64,000 bases of DNA from NCBI GenBank assembly GCA_009363875.1, contig CM018695.1, positions 16,712,755 through 16,776,754 of the forward strand. Direction: 5' to 3'. This DNA comes from Mikania micrantha. Lineage: Eukaryota > Streptophyta > Magnoliopsida > Asterales > Asteraceae. A program made the position numbers and the translations under genes. The notes beneath the pieces are model-generated. The model had not been told where the DNA came from. It ran no database searches and saw nothing but the letters and a program-made list of their open reading frames with translations. The first letter of the stretch is position 1, and each line of letters starts with the position of its first letter. Below are positions 1-11,127 of this stretch, one piece after another.

Positions 1-164
1 TAGATTAAGTGCAAATTATGAGGCATCAATATTATCACAACAAGGAATATGTTGACAGGAGATAGGGAGGGATCTTAAGTGCATGCATGAGAGACATAAT
101 CAAGTGGACTTCCACAATAGTGTAGTTAATGTTGAATATTCAACCTTTATATTAGAATAAGACA

Positions 165-407
165 TCAGCCTCATAATTGTTTAACGCAAGTTTAAGAGTT
201 AATGGGTAAAGATGTAAATAAGTTTATGTTTATGTTTAGTGTGTAACATGTAAATATGTTAGATGAAGGGTCCTAGAGTGTCAAAAACCAAAATTGAAAG
301 CTATAAATTGGGTTATATTAAATTCTTAACCTAACAATAGTCGATGTCTGGGATAGCAATTTTTCATTAAATTTGATCATATCTTGGCAAGAATTGGTAT
401 CAGAACC
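165..407 (+). repeat. LTR fragment with primer-binding site, copia-like
   Basis: The stretch around 165-210 is nearly the reverse complement of 963-1009. At 394-407 the sequence TTGGTATCAGAACC matches the usual plant initiator-Met-tRNA primer-binding site, so an LTR reading rightward should end just before it, near 387. No coding sequence of that element follows. I infer a truncated 5' LTR plus primer site. The left boundary is uncertain because the expected TG start is not clear. Confidence 0.5.
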
Positions 408-962
408 TAGGGATCTCTTTTATTCAACACTCATGCAAACAATCTAGAAATCAAGTGTCAATTTCACATTTCATGATCGGAATTTTGAAGTTATTTGCCT
501 GAGAATTTCTATACACAAGTTGACTGTGTTAATTTGGACAATCAAAAGTTTAAGAACATTCACGATCTTGATTTTAATGGTTGTCTGCTTGTCAATTAGC
601 GAAACTTGAAGAACAATTTTCTTAATGTTCTTGTTTTCACTTGTTTCTTTACATCGATTAAAGGATCAATTGACGGATTTCGTTTGGAAGATCAAGAAAA
701 GAAATAGAGTATTTTTTTATTTTTGTTAACTTGATATTGACGAACTCAATTTCACTGCAGAAAATTGACGATTTCATCACATATGTTACGAAAAAGGTTT
801 TTTTCTTTCATTATTAGAATAGAAGAAGACGTACCAAAAGTAGTGTTCGGTTGATTAAAGGAAGAATCAGAGACTTTTTTGTAAATTTAATTTTGGCAAA
901 ACCGTAATTGGAGAAATCTTTAGTAAATTTGCTTATTCTTGCAAATAATCACCCCTAATTAC

Positions 963-1031
963 TGACCCATTAACTTTCAAACTTGGGTTAAACAATTATG
1001 AGGCTAACAATCACCCCCTAATTGTTGATCC
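963..1031 (-). repeat. LTR end plus polypurine tract, opposite orientation
   Basis: Read on the minus strand, a purine run with five G residues (about 1010-1031) is followed by TGTTAGCCTCATAATTG, the layout of a polypurine tract abutting a 3' LTR. The LTR-like part matches 167-210 in inverted orientation over roughly 44 bases with a few mismatches. The two pieces therefore face each other and probably come from two insertions of one copia-like family or from an internal inversion. The rest of this LTR was not found. Confidence 0.5.
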
Positions 1032-1372
1032 AAGTTTATGTCTTTTTCTTCTCTGGTGTCTTCAATGCCTCCTTTAGTTATAGCATGTTATAGAAAATTC
1101 TTGACTTTATGTTGAAAGCTTCATGCAACTTGGTTTTTTGATGTAGATTTCACCACATCATTTTGCTTCTCACAAACTTTTGATTCTCACAAGCTTTTCT
1201 TTATGTTTTGAATGCACCCGGTTCATATAAGACGAACTTCTTGTCTAGTTGTTGCACACAACTTCATTCTGTCTTGATTCACAAACCACATAATTAATCA
1301 CACACCTTAATATCTAGCATAGATTTTGGATAATCTGAATCACCCAGTTTTTTTCTAGCAATTGTATCACAC

Positions 1373-1394
1373 ATATATATATATATATATATAT
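1373..1394. repeat. (AT)n microsatellite
   Basis: Eleven uninterrupted AT dinucleotides. Confidence 0.95.
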
Positions 1395-1603
1395 TTCATT
1401 CAATTACTATAGTATTCATATCATTCACTATTCGCTCTTATATCACAGGAGTCTTTTCATGATTTATCACAAATCATTTTACTCTTCTTGTTATCATAAA
1501 GAGCCTTCAAACGATCTTTCTCGTGGCCTTGTGGCTTTTTGTCATGTGATGATTAGAAAGTTCTTTCTTCTTGTCGTTGCTTGTGAAGTTCGACCCGAGA
1601 GAT

Positions 1604-1977
1604 TGTTGGTTCAGGCCTTGATTGAAACAAAGAAAAAATCATTTTTTGTATACAAATATGCAGAAAGAAGATGAAGAAAGCTTATTTACGTAAAACACAC
1701 TTTTTATTATCAAAAGAACTTGGCTATAAATAGCCTGTTACACAGACTCAATAAACCTCAATAGAAACTAACGTAAAACATAAAGTAAGGAGTCAATCAA
1801 AGACCCAAACAAACTCATGACTCTTTCAAACTAACGTGGACAATGCCATTATTTCTGCTACTTTAAACTACCAAATCTTGAAGACCCATGATTTACCAAA
1901 CTAATGACCGATGAACTAGACACTAAGTAATAAACATTAAATAATAAAAAAAACTAACATCAAGATTAATTCCAACA
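1604..1977 (-). repeat. 3' LTR of gag-only copia element
   Basis: Begins TGTTGGTTC and ends CCAACA in plus-strand reading, about 374 bp. It aligns along most of its length with 14804-15128, which has a shorter middle. The preceding five bases GAGAT are the target duplication. Confidence 0.92.
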
Positions 1978-2008
1978 TTCACCCCCTTAATCTTGATCCA
2001 TTTACTCC

Positions 2009-2868
2009 TCAAAGAAATGTTGGCTCATCATCATCTCGAGTCAAATTAGCTACTTCTTCCTTTGGTTCTTGCATGGGACACTCAACCGCATAGTGACCTT
2101 ACTCTTGGCAATTGTAACACTTAATATACCTTTTGTCTTGATAGGTACCTTGTTCTCTCCGGTCTTCATTGGAGTGGAACCGGCCATCTTGACCTCTATC
2201 ATAACCACGACCCCTTCCTTGACCACGACCTCATCCTTGACCATTGTCCTCCTCATCAAGAACTTTGATTCTATCTTCATAAGCCTTCAATCTCCCAACG
2301 GCCTCCTCAAGTGACATATGTTCAATCTCCGAGTATTGCTCAATTGAAGCAACAATTTGCAAAAATTTTCTGTGGAACCGAATTTAATAGCTTTCTTACC
2401 ACAACCTCATCTTCCAAGTTAGACCCAAGACTCTTGATCTTTATAGCAATTCCACTAAGTTTGCCCGAAAACTCATAAATCGTTTCACTATCTTTCATCT
2501 TTAACATATCTAACTCGGATCTAAGAGTTTGAATTCTTGCCTTTTGAACACGATCGGCTCCTAAATGCCGCACACGAAGCTCTTCCCATACATCTTTTGC
2601 ATGTTTGTGCTTTGAAACCTGAAGCAACACATCTTCGGGTAAAGTTTGAAACACAAATGCCCTTGCTTGTAAATTTTTCTTAGCTTCAACGGCACCCCTT
2701 CGTTACCGAATCAATTGGTTCCCACAAACCGTATGCTTTTAAGATCGACTCCATCATTATTGACCAACTTGTGTAGTTAGTGCTCGTTAAATTCGGGCAT
2801 TGCAACGGGATATTGCCCTGATTGCTTGCTTGCACAATTGCACCACCACCTTGATTTGTGGCTGCCAT
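2009..2868 (-). pseudogene. Copia Gag (UBN2-type) with CCHC zinc knuckle, broken
   Basis: Gag would package the element RNA into virus-like particles. The best start is the ATG at 2866-2868 (product begins MAATNQGGG), because the N-terminal copia motif LTSTNYTSWSIMMESIL follows shortly after. The main UBN2 block is the minus-strand frame 2654-2340, with the signature KDVWEELRVRH and a conserved LRSELDMLKM stretch. Near 2110-2073 there is a zinc knuckle, CYNCQE, then a stop codon, then GHYAVEC. There are frameshifts near 2690-2700 (a C run in plus reading) and near 2370, and the stop lies inside the knuckle. After the knuckle the frame reaches DDDEPTFL and stops at 2009-2011, about ten bases before the polypurine tract. 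No pol sequence follows. The family call is firm; the gene cannot make full-length Gag as it stands. Confidence 0.88.
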
Positions 2869-3485
2869 GACACCTCTTGTATGTTTCCTGCAAATCAATC
2901 AAAAACTAGTGGAATACAAATTTAGTGGAATACAATATTGCTCCTTGCTTCTGTTTACAATTAACTTTCCCGAATCACAAAAGAATCTTTGATTTTGATT
3001 TTTTATTTATTTTTTTATCTACTGCATCTCACAACTTTCAAGATTTGTTTGACACCTTTCAATGTCATAAAGAAACCTTTTTTTAGTATTTCGACACCAC
3101 CTCAAAATAACCGTACATCTTCTTCTTCTTAAGCAAAAACAAAAACCTCACACAAGTCCTTCACACAGATCCGATCGTCACATCAATTTAGTCACCAAAA
3201 ATTCTTCATTTCTGTTCACAAAGAACTTCTTACCAAATTACACCGAACGTCTTCACGATCACACAGATCTGTCGTTCTTCATCCTCCTCTTGCTTGATTC
3301 ACGCATAATCTTGTATGGCTCACACAGAACCCGTCTACAATCACATAGATCGTCTTCTATCTCGTCTCAGCAACTCACACAGAACCGCTTCTGGCTCACT
3401 CAGAATTCTTCCGCCGTGACCTGTCTTTTTCGGTTCACACAAATACTGCTTCAACTCTTCTCTCTCAAAACCCAACTCTCAAAAC
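2869..3485 (-). other. 5' leader of the gag-only copia element
   Basis: About 600 bases lie between the gag start and the gypsy insertion point. The stretch is pyrimidine-rich in plus reading, and the open frame at 3290-3523 on the plus strand runs into the inserted LTR. I see no coding signature. It is most likely the untranslated leader between primer site and gag. Confidence 0.6.
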
Positions 3486-3490
3486 CCGCG

Positions 3491-6275
3491 TGTTACACCC
3501 CCAATTTCCCACGTGCGGTGTAAGACCACGTGGGTGTGACGTGGGCAGAATCACAGCTCTCAGTCATATAAAACGACTCTATATGAGTTTAAGTAAACTC
3601 GTATTTAACAAAATCAGATAGTTTAATAATACATGTAGCGGAAATACAATTGTTTAAGCGACGGAATTAAAATAGTTTCTCATGCAGCAGAATAGTAAGA
3701 CTGCTAGACACCACGATGTTTGACATAACATAATGTAAATAAAAATGTTTGATCAAAATGACACGGTATGAATGTATGCAATTCTTGAACTCGTGCCCTT
3801 ATGTGCATCCCTGTTCTGTGCCAGTCAGCTAATTACATTAGAATACATGTTTAAGAAAAAAATGTCAACACATAGGTTGGTGAGTTCACAGGTTTTGATA
3901 TAAATACATAATCAGTAAAATGTTTGTCACGTGTCATGTTGTTTATTAAATGTTAGTCCCGAGCCCTAGACTCCAAGTGTCAGTTGCGTCACTACCGAAC
4001 TAGACTTGTTAGCTCTTGCCTCCGCCATGTCTCGTAATAACAATGGCACGATGGGTCAAGATTACATGCGTCACGACCTCCCGTCAGTATTGGGCCGCGT
4101 GGGGTTCGTCACACCCAATAGATCTATCTAAACTCACCTCGTTGTTTGAACATTAACGACAAGACTGTGCAGGACTTTGTTTCAATACAACACTTAATTT
4201 TTGTCTAATAAACCAGCATACACAAATGTTTGTACAAGTAATAATGTTTGACTTGATTTAACAAGTATTCCCCTTATTTTGAAAGCTTGTAAAAGTTTTA
4301 AAGAGGGGTCGTAAACTCACCTTAGTGATTGTGGGGAAATGCGTAAGCTCCGGGTTTCTTCGGCGCGTCGGCCACTGACTACCTATATCGTATAGCTTAC
4401 GTGAGTTCATGTATGTGACCATGTTTTGTGTTCGTGCTCATGTTTGTGCTCAACAACCCTCGGTTGTTATGTTTGTTCATGTCGGTCCATACTAACCATG
4501 TTTGACCGTGTCAAGTCAACGACCCGTTGGTGAACCGTGTGTTGGTTATAACTCGTGCATCATTCGTGATAGTGTACATAGTGAGCAAAACATACAATTC
4601 GCGTTTATGGACAACTTACTATTTATAGTAAGTTTCCATTTTTAGAAAGTTTACAACACTTATCGTTTTAATGTTTCTAACATGCTCATTAACCGTACAT
4701 GATCATGTTAACACATAGCACGTTGTTACAAACGATCAAATAAACATATAAGTCATTTTTAGTTATTAAAGTTTCCTAAAATGGAAAGTTTCTATATTTA
4801 GCATCTTTTATTTCTAAGCATTATTTTAACCACGTTAATGCATAACACTTGTTAATAACTTCATTAATAACAATTTCACATCATATTAACTACTTATTTC
4901 ACCAAAATCATCATTTGTCAAGAGTTTACAAAAATAAAGTTACTAAAAATAGTAATTATGCCCATAAGCTCATCAAATGACTAGATTTACATTCCTAATC
5001 CATTTCATGCAAATATCATCATAACATACCCCAAATGATCCTATTATCATCATGCATGTTCATACTTTCACACCTATCATCACTTTGTAACACAAAAGTT
5101 ACTAAAAATAGCAACTATCTCACATAATCCATTTTTGATCATTTTAATCGTAACGAATCATATAGCACATCCAACTATCATTAGTAACCATTTATCATAA
5201 CCCAAAATTCTCTAAAATAGCCTATATCATACATGCATGCTAGTATCAATGAACATTTCATAGTTTCATTGCTCATATCATACAAATATCAACAAATCTC
5301 ATTGCAAATCGCAATAGATCATTCTAATACCCTTAAATCAGTAATAATATCACAAAAACCATATTCATATCATCACAAATTCGTGCATGTGAAGATCTAG
5401 TGTGTGCATGCAAGCTTTGAGCCTTGCATGTGGGTTTGTGTGTGTTGGATGTGTGAAATGGACATTAGAACTACTCTCAAGACCTTGTAACACTGAGATG
5501 ATGTTGTAGAAGCTCTAAAAACTTTCTGTAAAGCAGCGTTCGACAAGAACAAGTTGATGGTGATGATCTCCAAGCTCCACCAACCTGCTTCTTCAAGCCT
5601 CCTATGGTCTCCAAGCTTTAGTTCTTCAAACTTGAGCTTCCAAGTGCTCAACAATGGCTTCCAGAGCTATAGAGGATGGTTCAGAGGTGATTTTACCGAG
5701 AGGATTGCGACTGGTTGCAAGTAATATGATTGTAGTAGGATTGAAATGATTTTTGAGTTGCTCAAGAAGATATTCTGCAGTCTCGTCTCCCATTCGCATC
5801 ACCTATCGTGCCGTGCAGAAGCCAGGCGTAGCGCGCAGATGACCCTGGTCCAAGATGTTTCATGTTTCTCGCGCGCACCGCCTGTGGTCGATGATTAGAC
5901 CCGGGCGTAGCGCCTAGCCGCCCAGACAAGCCCAATTAGCCCATTTTTCATATTCAAGCTCGTTTTCGCTCGTTTCTCGACTGTAACACATTGTTTTAAC
6001 ATAGTTTAAACTCTAATCATCAATTATTAGTCATAATGGACTTGTACAAAACAGTTGCGCTTGACTGGTAAGACGTTCACCAACGTTCGTGATTTCTGAC
6101 ACGTGTGTGCAGTTTTTCGATAATTCCTCAAATTATCCTATTGTGTGACTGTGTTTGTATTGTTGTGCCACGTGTCACACTAAATTAAACTTATTATAGT
6201 GCCACGTATGCAAATTTCAATTAAATAAACATTTAATTAAAAGAAAATCTGACCTGGAAATTACGGGGTGTCACA
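3491..6275 (-). repeat. 3' LTR of gypsy A
   Basis: Starts TGTTACACCCCC and ends GGGGTGTCACA. It carries two CACGTG G-boxes close to its 3' end in element orientation (3510-3515 and 3527-3532), a 22-bp palindrome at 4613-4634, a splice-donor-like site on the minus strand at the 4320/4321 boundary, and a GC-rich cluster of GGCGTAGCGC-like motifs at about 5810-5935. Other copies of this family are at 12044-14771, 31961-34817, 44293-46224 and 49114-51838. Confidence 0.95.
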
Positions 6276-6292
6276 TCATCCCCTTGTGAGAA
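6276..6292 (-). other. Polypurine tract of gypsy A
   Basis: On the minus strand a purine-rich run (CACAAGGGGATGATG) directly precedes the 3' LTR start TGTGACACC. This is the expected plus-strand primer for gypsy reverse transcription. Confidence 0.8.
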
Positions 6293-6310
6293 AGAATTTC
6301 GTCCAGAAAT

Positions 6311-7078
6311 TCAGCATGCGTTGTCAGTGTTTGTTGGTTCAGCGAATAGGTGCGGGTATTTCTTCTTCATCTGGTCTTCACGCTCCCACGTGAATTCCGG
6401 TCCCCATCGCGAACTCCATCGCACTTTCACAATCGGTATTTTGCTAAGCTTGAGTCTCTTGATTTCCCAGTCCATAATTTCCATCAGTTTCTCAACGAAA
6501 TGTAATTGCTCGTCAACTTGAATTTCCTCGAGAGGAATTGCTAGTGTCTTATCGGACAGGCATTTGTTGAGGTTTGATACGTGAAATACGTTGTGCACAC
6601 TACTTAGCTCGTTGGGCAGGTTCAGTTCATAGGCCATGGGGCCTATTCGTTCAGTGATCTAGAAAGGTCCGATGTAACGAGGATTCAACTTCCCTCGTTT
6701 CCCAAATCGAATAACTCTTTTCTAGGGCGAGACCTTGAGTAACACTCTGTCTCCTACCTAGAATTCCAAAGGCTTGCGCCTTTTGTTGGCTTAGCTTTTC
6801 TGCCGGTCTCGAGCGGCTGCCATTCGTTTGCGTATCTGCACGATCTTCTCAGTCATCTCAGGCACAAGTTCGGGACCAGTCAGTTGGCTTTCACCAAATC
6901 TCGCCCAACAGATGGGTGATCAGCACTTGCGTCTATAAAGTGCCTCGAATGGTGCAACTTGTATGCTCATGTGGTAGCTGTTGTTGTATGAGAACTCGAT
7001 TAACGGTAGGTGAGTCTCCCAGCTACTGCCAAAGTCAATGACACATGTGCGGAGCATGTATTCCAACGTCTAGATAGT
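6311..7078 (-). pseudogene. Gypsy A integrase C-terminus and chromodomain-like tail
   Basis: The last open frame (6637-6311, 108 residues) contains SSVHNVFHVSNLNKCL, a hallmark of plant chromovirus integrase C-termini. It is followed by MDWEIKRLKLSKIPIVKVRW and EFTWEREDQMKKKYPHLF, which fits the chromodomain-like tail thought to steer integration to particular chromatin. Upstream, at 6638-7078, the same polyprotein is recognisable (integrase core end and GPF motif region) but interrupted by several stops. The tail itself has no stop before its natural end near 6311. Aromatic residues of a classical chromodomain cage are not obvious to me, so I call it chromodomain-like. Confidence 0.88.
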
Positions 7079-7645
7079 TCACTCGCTCTTCCCATCAGTT
7101 TGCGGGTGGTAACCGGTAGTCATGTCCAATCTCGTAGCCAATACCTTATGCAAGGACTTCCAAAAATGCGAAGTGAATCGACTGTCGCGGTCAGAGATAA
7201 TCAAGATTGGTACTCCATGTCTAGTAACCACTTCCTTTAGATAAATCCGAGTCAGTTTATCTAACTTTTCTGTCTCCTTTATGGGTAGGAAGTGTGCAGA
7301 CTTTGTCAGTCGGTCTACGATCACCCAGATGGTATCGCAACCAATTGTCGTCTTAGGCAGCTTAGTTATGAAGTCCATGGAAATTTTCTCCCATTTCCAC
7401 ATCGGTATCTCAGGTTGCTGAAGTAGACCTGATGGCTTCTGGTACTCAACCTTGACCTTTGAGCACGTTAAACACTTACGCACGCATGTTGCGATTTCTG
7501 CTTTCATGTTCGGCCACCAATAGGTCGTCTTTAGGTAGTGGTACATTTTGTCAGAGCCCGGATGTACTGAATACTGGCTCTTGTGATCTTCATCCATTAC
7601 CACGTTTCTCAATCCTCCGTAGTGCGGAATCCAGATCCGATCCAT
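7079..7645 (-). pseudogene. Gypsy A integrase, zinc and catalytic core
   Basis: 188 residues. An HHCC zinc module is visible: H in DEDHKSQYSVHPG, the second H in the same stretch, then CLTC. The DDE core follows: first Asp in ISMDFITKLP, second in IISDRDSRFTS, and the Glu in HPQTDGKSE at the end of the frame, immediately before a stop codon. All three catalytic acidic residues are present, so this part looks better preserved than the RNase H. The stop right after the Glu and further stops downstream break the polyprotein. Confidence 0.92.
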
Positions 7646-7674
7646 GAAGTAGTAGGCTCCGTCGGTCTTTGCCT

Positions 7675-8139
7675 CTAATTGTTTATTTGCGTGAGGTTTT
7701 CAACTTTCAGAGCTCCCTGTTGACTGTTTCGAATCTGTTGTGGCAATTCAGAATGGATCATGAGTTGTAGCGCACGCACGCGTTTGGTTGTTCCCTTCCG
7801 TCTTAACGCGTTGGCCACCACGTTTGCCTTGCCAGGATGATACTTGATGGCGCAATCATAATCACCAATGAGTTCAACCCATCTTTGTTGTCTCATGTTT
7901 AACTCCTTCTTGTCGAAGATGTGTTGTAGGCTTTTATGACCAGTAAAGATGGTACATTTCGTGCCGTATACGTAGTGTCGCCAAATCTTCAACGCAAACA
8001 CCACGGCTCCTAACTCTAGGTCATGAGTTGTATAGTTCTTCTGGTGCACCTTCAATTGTCGTGATGCATATGCTATGACCTTCTCACGTTGCATCAGCAC
8101 ACAACGGAGTCCCTGCTTCGAAGCGTCACAATACACCAC
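7675..8139 (-). pseudogene. Gypsy A RNase H, catalytic residues altered
   Basis: The domain degrades RNA of the RNA-DNA hybrid during reverse transcription. The frame shows YCDASKQGL (first Asp present) and HDLELGAVVFALKIWRHY (Glu present). The position usually read as TDHKSL is TGHKSL here, and the distal ADAL motif is NAL. Two acidic positions generally required for catalysis are therefore replaced. WVELIGDYDC and YHPGKANVV are typical gypsy RNase H tail motifs. It continues from the RT upstream, with a break between the two frames near 8140-8217. Confidence 0.9.
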
Positions 8140-8217
8140 GAAGTCATCACAACCTTCCAGTAGGGATAGGATTGTTGCAGTGCATAATTTCTTCTTTAAT
8201 AGATTGAAGGAAGACTC

Positions 8218-9321
8218 CTATTTTTCTCCCCGATCGAACTTCTTGTCCTTGTGTGTCAGGGAGGTCAGTGACTGGTCAATTTTCGAGAATCCCTCGATAA
8301 ATCGTCTGTAGTACCCTGCCAATCCCAGGAATTGTCGTACCTCTGTCGGAGTCTTCAATGCTTCCCAATTCTTTATGGCCTCGATCTTGGATGGGCCTAC
8401 GTGTATTCCCTTCTCATTAACCACGTGTCTAAGGAACTGGACTTCGCGAATCCAAAAGTCACATTTGGATAACTTCGCGTATAGTTTCTCGTTATTTAAC
8501 AATTCCAAGACAAGCCTTAGGTGCTCGGCATGTTCCTTCTGATTCTTGGAGTAGATCAGAATATCGTCAGTGAACACTATTACGAATTTATCAAGATAAG
8601 GCTTGCACACGCGATTCATGAGGTCCATGAATACAGCCGGTGCATTGGTCAGTCCGAAGGGCATGACCAGAAATTCATACCGTCCATATCGGGTTCTGAA
8701 GGCAGTCTTAGGAATATCGTCGTCTTGTATCCTCAATTGGTGGTATCCCAATCTCAAATCGATCTTTGAATAGTAGCTTGACCCTTGAAATTGGTCAAAC
8801 AGATCGTTTATTCGTGGCAACGGGTACCGATTCTTGATCGTCACCTTGTTCAGTTCCCTGTAGTCGATACACATACGGAATGATCCGTCCTTCTACTTCA
8901 CAAATAAAACCGGTGCTCCCCAAGGCGAGAAGCTTGGTCTGATGAATCCTTTGTCTAACAGTTCCTGCAACTGGTTAGAAAATTCCTTCATTTCTGTTGG
9001 CGCTAGTCGGTATGGAGCTTTAGCGATCGGTGCAGCTCCTGGGGTTAGGTCTATCTGGAACTCGATTTGTATTTTCGATGGTAGTCCAAGTAGATCCTCG
9101 GGAAAGACTTCAGGAAAGTCTCGGACTACAGCGATATCCTCGATCTTCCTTTCGTTCTTCGGTTGCTCAGTGTAAGGGCTAGTATGGAAGTGTATTCTTT
9201 CTACAAATACTTGTTCGCCTTCACGCAGGACATGATATTTAGCGATATTCACCGGCGTTCCCCTTGAATCGAGATCTGTTCTCCACTCGGCAACGTAACT
9301 CGTATGATCTTCTTGTTGCAC
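8218..9321 (-). pseudogene. Gypsy A reverse transcriptase
   Basis: Two consecutive frames (9321-8893 and 8874-8218) are separated by one in-frame TAG at 8893-8895. The first holds the linker and RT start (DLTPGAAPIAKAPYRLAP, ELLDKGFIRPS, WGAPVLFVK). The second holds MCIDYRELN, SKIDLRLGYHQ with the first catalytic Asp at residue 39, MPFGLTNAPAVF, and FTDDILIYS at residues 101-109, where the DD pair is intact although the usual Ile before it is Thr. QFLGLAGYYRRFI marks the connection region. It ends at a stop at 8218, before RNase H. The domain is nearly complete and could have worked before the nonsense change. Confidence 0.93.
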
Positions 9322-9750
9322 ACGATCTCAGTTTGGTTCGCGGATAGCCAGTCCATTCCAACGACCACATCGAAGCACCCGAGAGTTACCGGCATCAGAT
9401 TGATCTCGAGTTCGTGATCCGCCAAAACCATGATGCATCCTCGAAAGATGTGTTGTGTCTCTATTAGTATGCCATCGGCTAACTCTATGGTATACTTATA
9501 GTCCTGTGGTGTTGGGGTAATATCAAGTAGTTTGCTATTCACTAGGTATGAAACTCCTATCGGCACCGGTATTAAATAATATGCTTGCGTAGACATTATT
9601 TAAAAGAAACGTACCGGTAACGATGTTCGGTTCATCCTTGGCTTCCCCCGAGCCTATCACGAATGCACGACCCTTCGCCGCGCCTCCTCCAGCTCCCTTC
9701 AGTTGAGGGCAATCCCTCCGCATTGCCCCAGCTTTCCACACTCGTAACAC
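9249..9750 (-). pseudogene. Gypsy A aspartic protease, active-site Asp replaced
   Basis: Two overlapping frames (9750-9535 and 9596-9249) cover a retropepsin-like protease that would cleave Gag-Pol. The active-site loop reads ILFNTGADRSFI. The usual residue before TGA is Asp, and here it is Asn (codon at about 9571-9573), which should abolish cleavage. The second frame carries VTLGCFDVVVGMDWL, the conserved C-terminal half of plant gypsy proteases. The change of frame around 9540-9600 shows a frameshift. Confidence 0.88.
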
Positions 9751-10887
9751 CCCTTGAGAGTGTTCTGGTTGTTGTTGTTGTTTTGGTTGGGGTTGTTATT
9801 GTTGTTGTTGGGCATCTTGGTTCTACAATCCCTGGCCATATGGCCATGTCGTCCGCACTTCAGACAACGATACCGTTCGCATTGTCCGAAGTGGTGGTAT
9901 GAACACCGGTTGCACAAAAGGTATTTTCCTTCATACACGTACGCCCTTCCCTTTGCCATCGGGTTGGGTAGCTGTGAATGCTCATGCTAGTGCAGATCTT
10001 TGATGAGGTTGATGTGAGGAGTGTGATTGATGATGACTGGGCTCCCACTTGCGTTTGTTGCTATCTTGGGGTTTCAGATGTTTACCTCTCTTGGGTAGCT
10101 TCCCTTGTGCTACCGCTTGATCGGTAAGTTTGTGAGCCAGTCTGATGGTGGGTTGGATCAGTATTGGGTCAGAAGCAGTGACCATGTTCTGAATTTGCTC
10201 GGGTAGTCCACTGATGAACTATTCGATCTTCTTGTATTCGAGGGTCACCATCCCCGGGCATAGTCTGCACAGCTCGAGGAATCATGTGCAGTATTGCTCA
10301 ATCTCTAAGCCCACCATTTTTTGTACCCAAAATTATTCCTCTTACTTCTTAATCTCATTCCTCGGGCAATACTCCTCTTGGAGCATTCGGGTAAAGTCCT
10401 CCTAGGTGATGGAGTTGGCGACCTCCAGACCAAGTGTTTGGACGTGTGTGTTCCACTAGGTGAGGGTCGGGCCCTCCAATGTTCCGGTCGCAAATTTTAC
10501 CTGGTTCTCTTCAGTGCAGTCACACATTGAGAAGACTGACTCCGCCTTCTCAATCCAACAGAGCATCACAACTGCTCCTTTCGTCCCCTTGAATGAGTGT
10601 GGGTGACAGCCCAGGAAGGTTTTGAATGAACTCCCTTTGCTTGCATTGCTATGAGGTCATGTTTGTCAGTAGTCAACGTTGTGTGTTAGTGATCGCGTTA
10701 ACTATACTAAGTTGTTTGTAGTTAAGTTGTTGTAAGTACCGTTGTTTGTGCTACTAGTTTCACTATGCAGTCGACTCGCCTCATATTCGGCGATCGCTTT
10801 GTTGACCCGCCGGTCAACCATCATCTTGATAGATGCCGCGCCAATCTGTCGTTTGCGTGCTCGGGAGTGGGTTCCTCGTCCAACCAT
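9699..10887 (-). pseudogene. Gypsy A Gag with composite zinc-binding module
   Basis: The likely start is the ATG at 10885-10887 (product MVGRGTHSRARKRQ). A Retrotrans_gag-type core lies around 10590-10320, with the hallmark tryptophans of LTWWNTHVQTLG and the motif WEDFTRMLQEEY. Downstream (9959-9699) is a cysteine/histidine block: LCNRCSYHH, then RCLKCGRHGHMARDC, an Asn/Gln-rich linker, then a second knuckle starting CYECGKLG that is broken by a frameshift. Stops occur at several places (for example after TTNNLV, near 10702). It follows the upstream ORF by about 240 bases and leads into protease. Confidence 0.88.
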
Positions 10888-11127
10888 TTGTTAGTTATAT
10901 ATGAAATAGATAGTGTGTTAGTCGTCAGTGGCGTTAGATGTTGAGTTAGAATGCAACATACATATAATACACAAATGATAAGACCAAAATATCATTTCAT
11001 TAACAGTATCTTTTGAGTATAATCATAGTTTTCAAAACATACTACAAATCATCAATTGTTCATATGAGCACAACCCGCTCATCTAGGTGTACAACATAAA
11101 TCAAAATAATTGAAATAAAACAACTAA

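Larger units (their letters stand above)
1..1598. other. Flanking DNA with degraded copia LTR pieces
   Basis: I recognise no gene in this stretch. It is AT-rich and holds two facing LTR fragments, described separately, and a short AT microsatellite. An open frame at 1459-1674 on the plus strand matches nothing I know and runs into the LTR of the next element, so I do not call it a gene. The target duplication GAGAT of the copia element occupies 1599-1603. Confidence 0.6.

Noticed and set aside
1459..1674. 71-codon plus-strand frame as a gene
   Set aside because: It crosses the target duplication and runs into the copia LTR, with no recognised motif.
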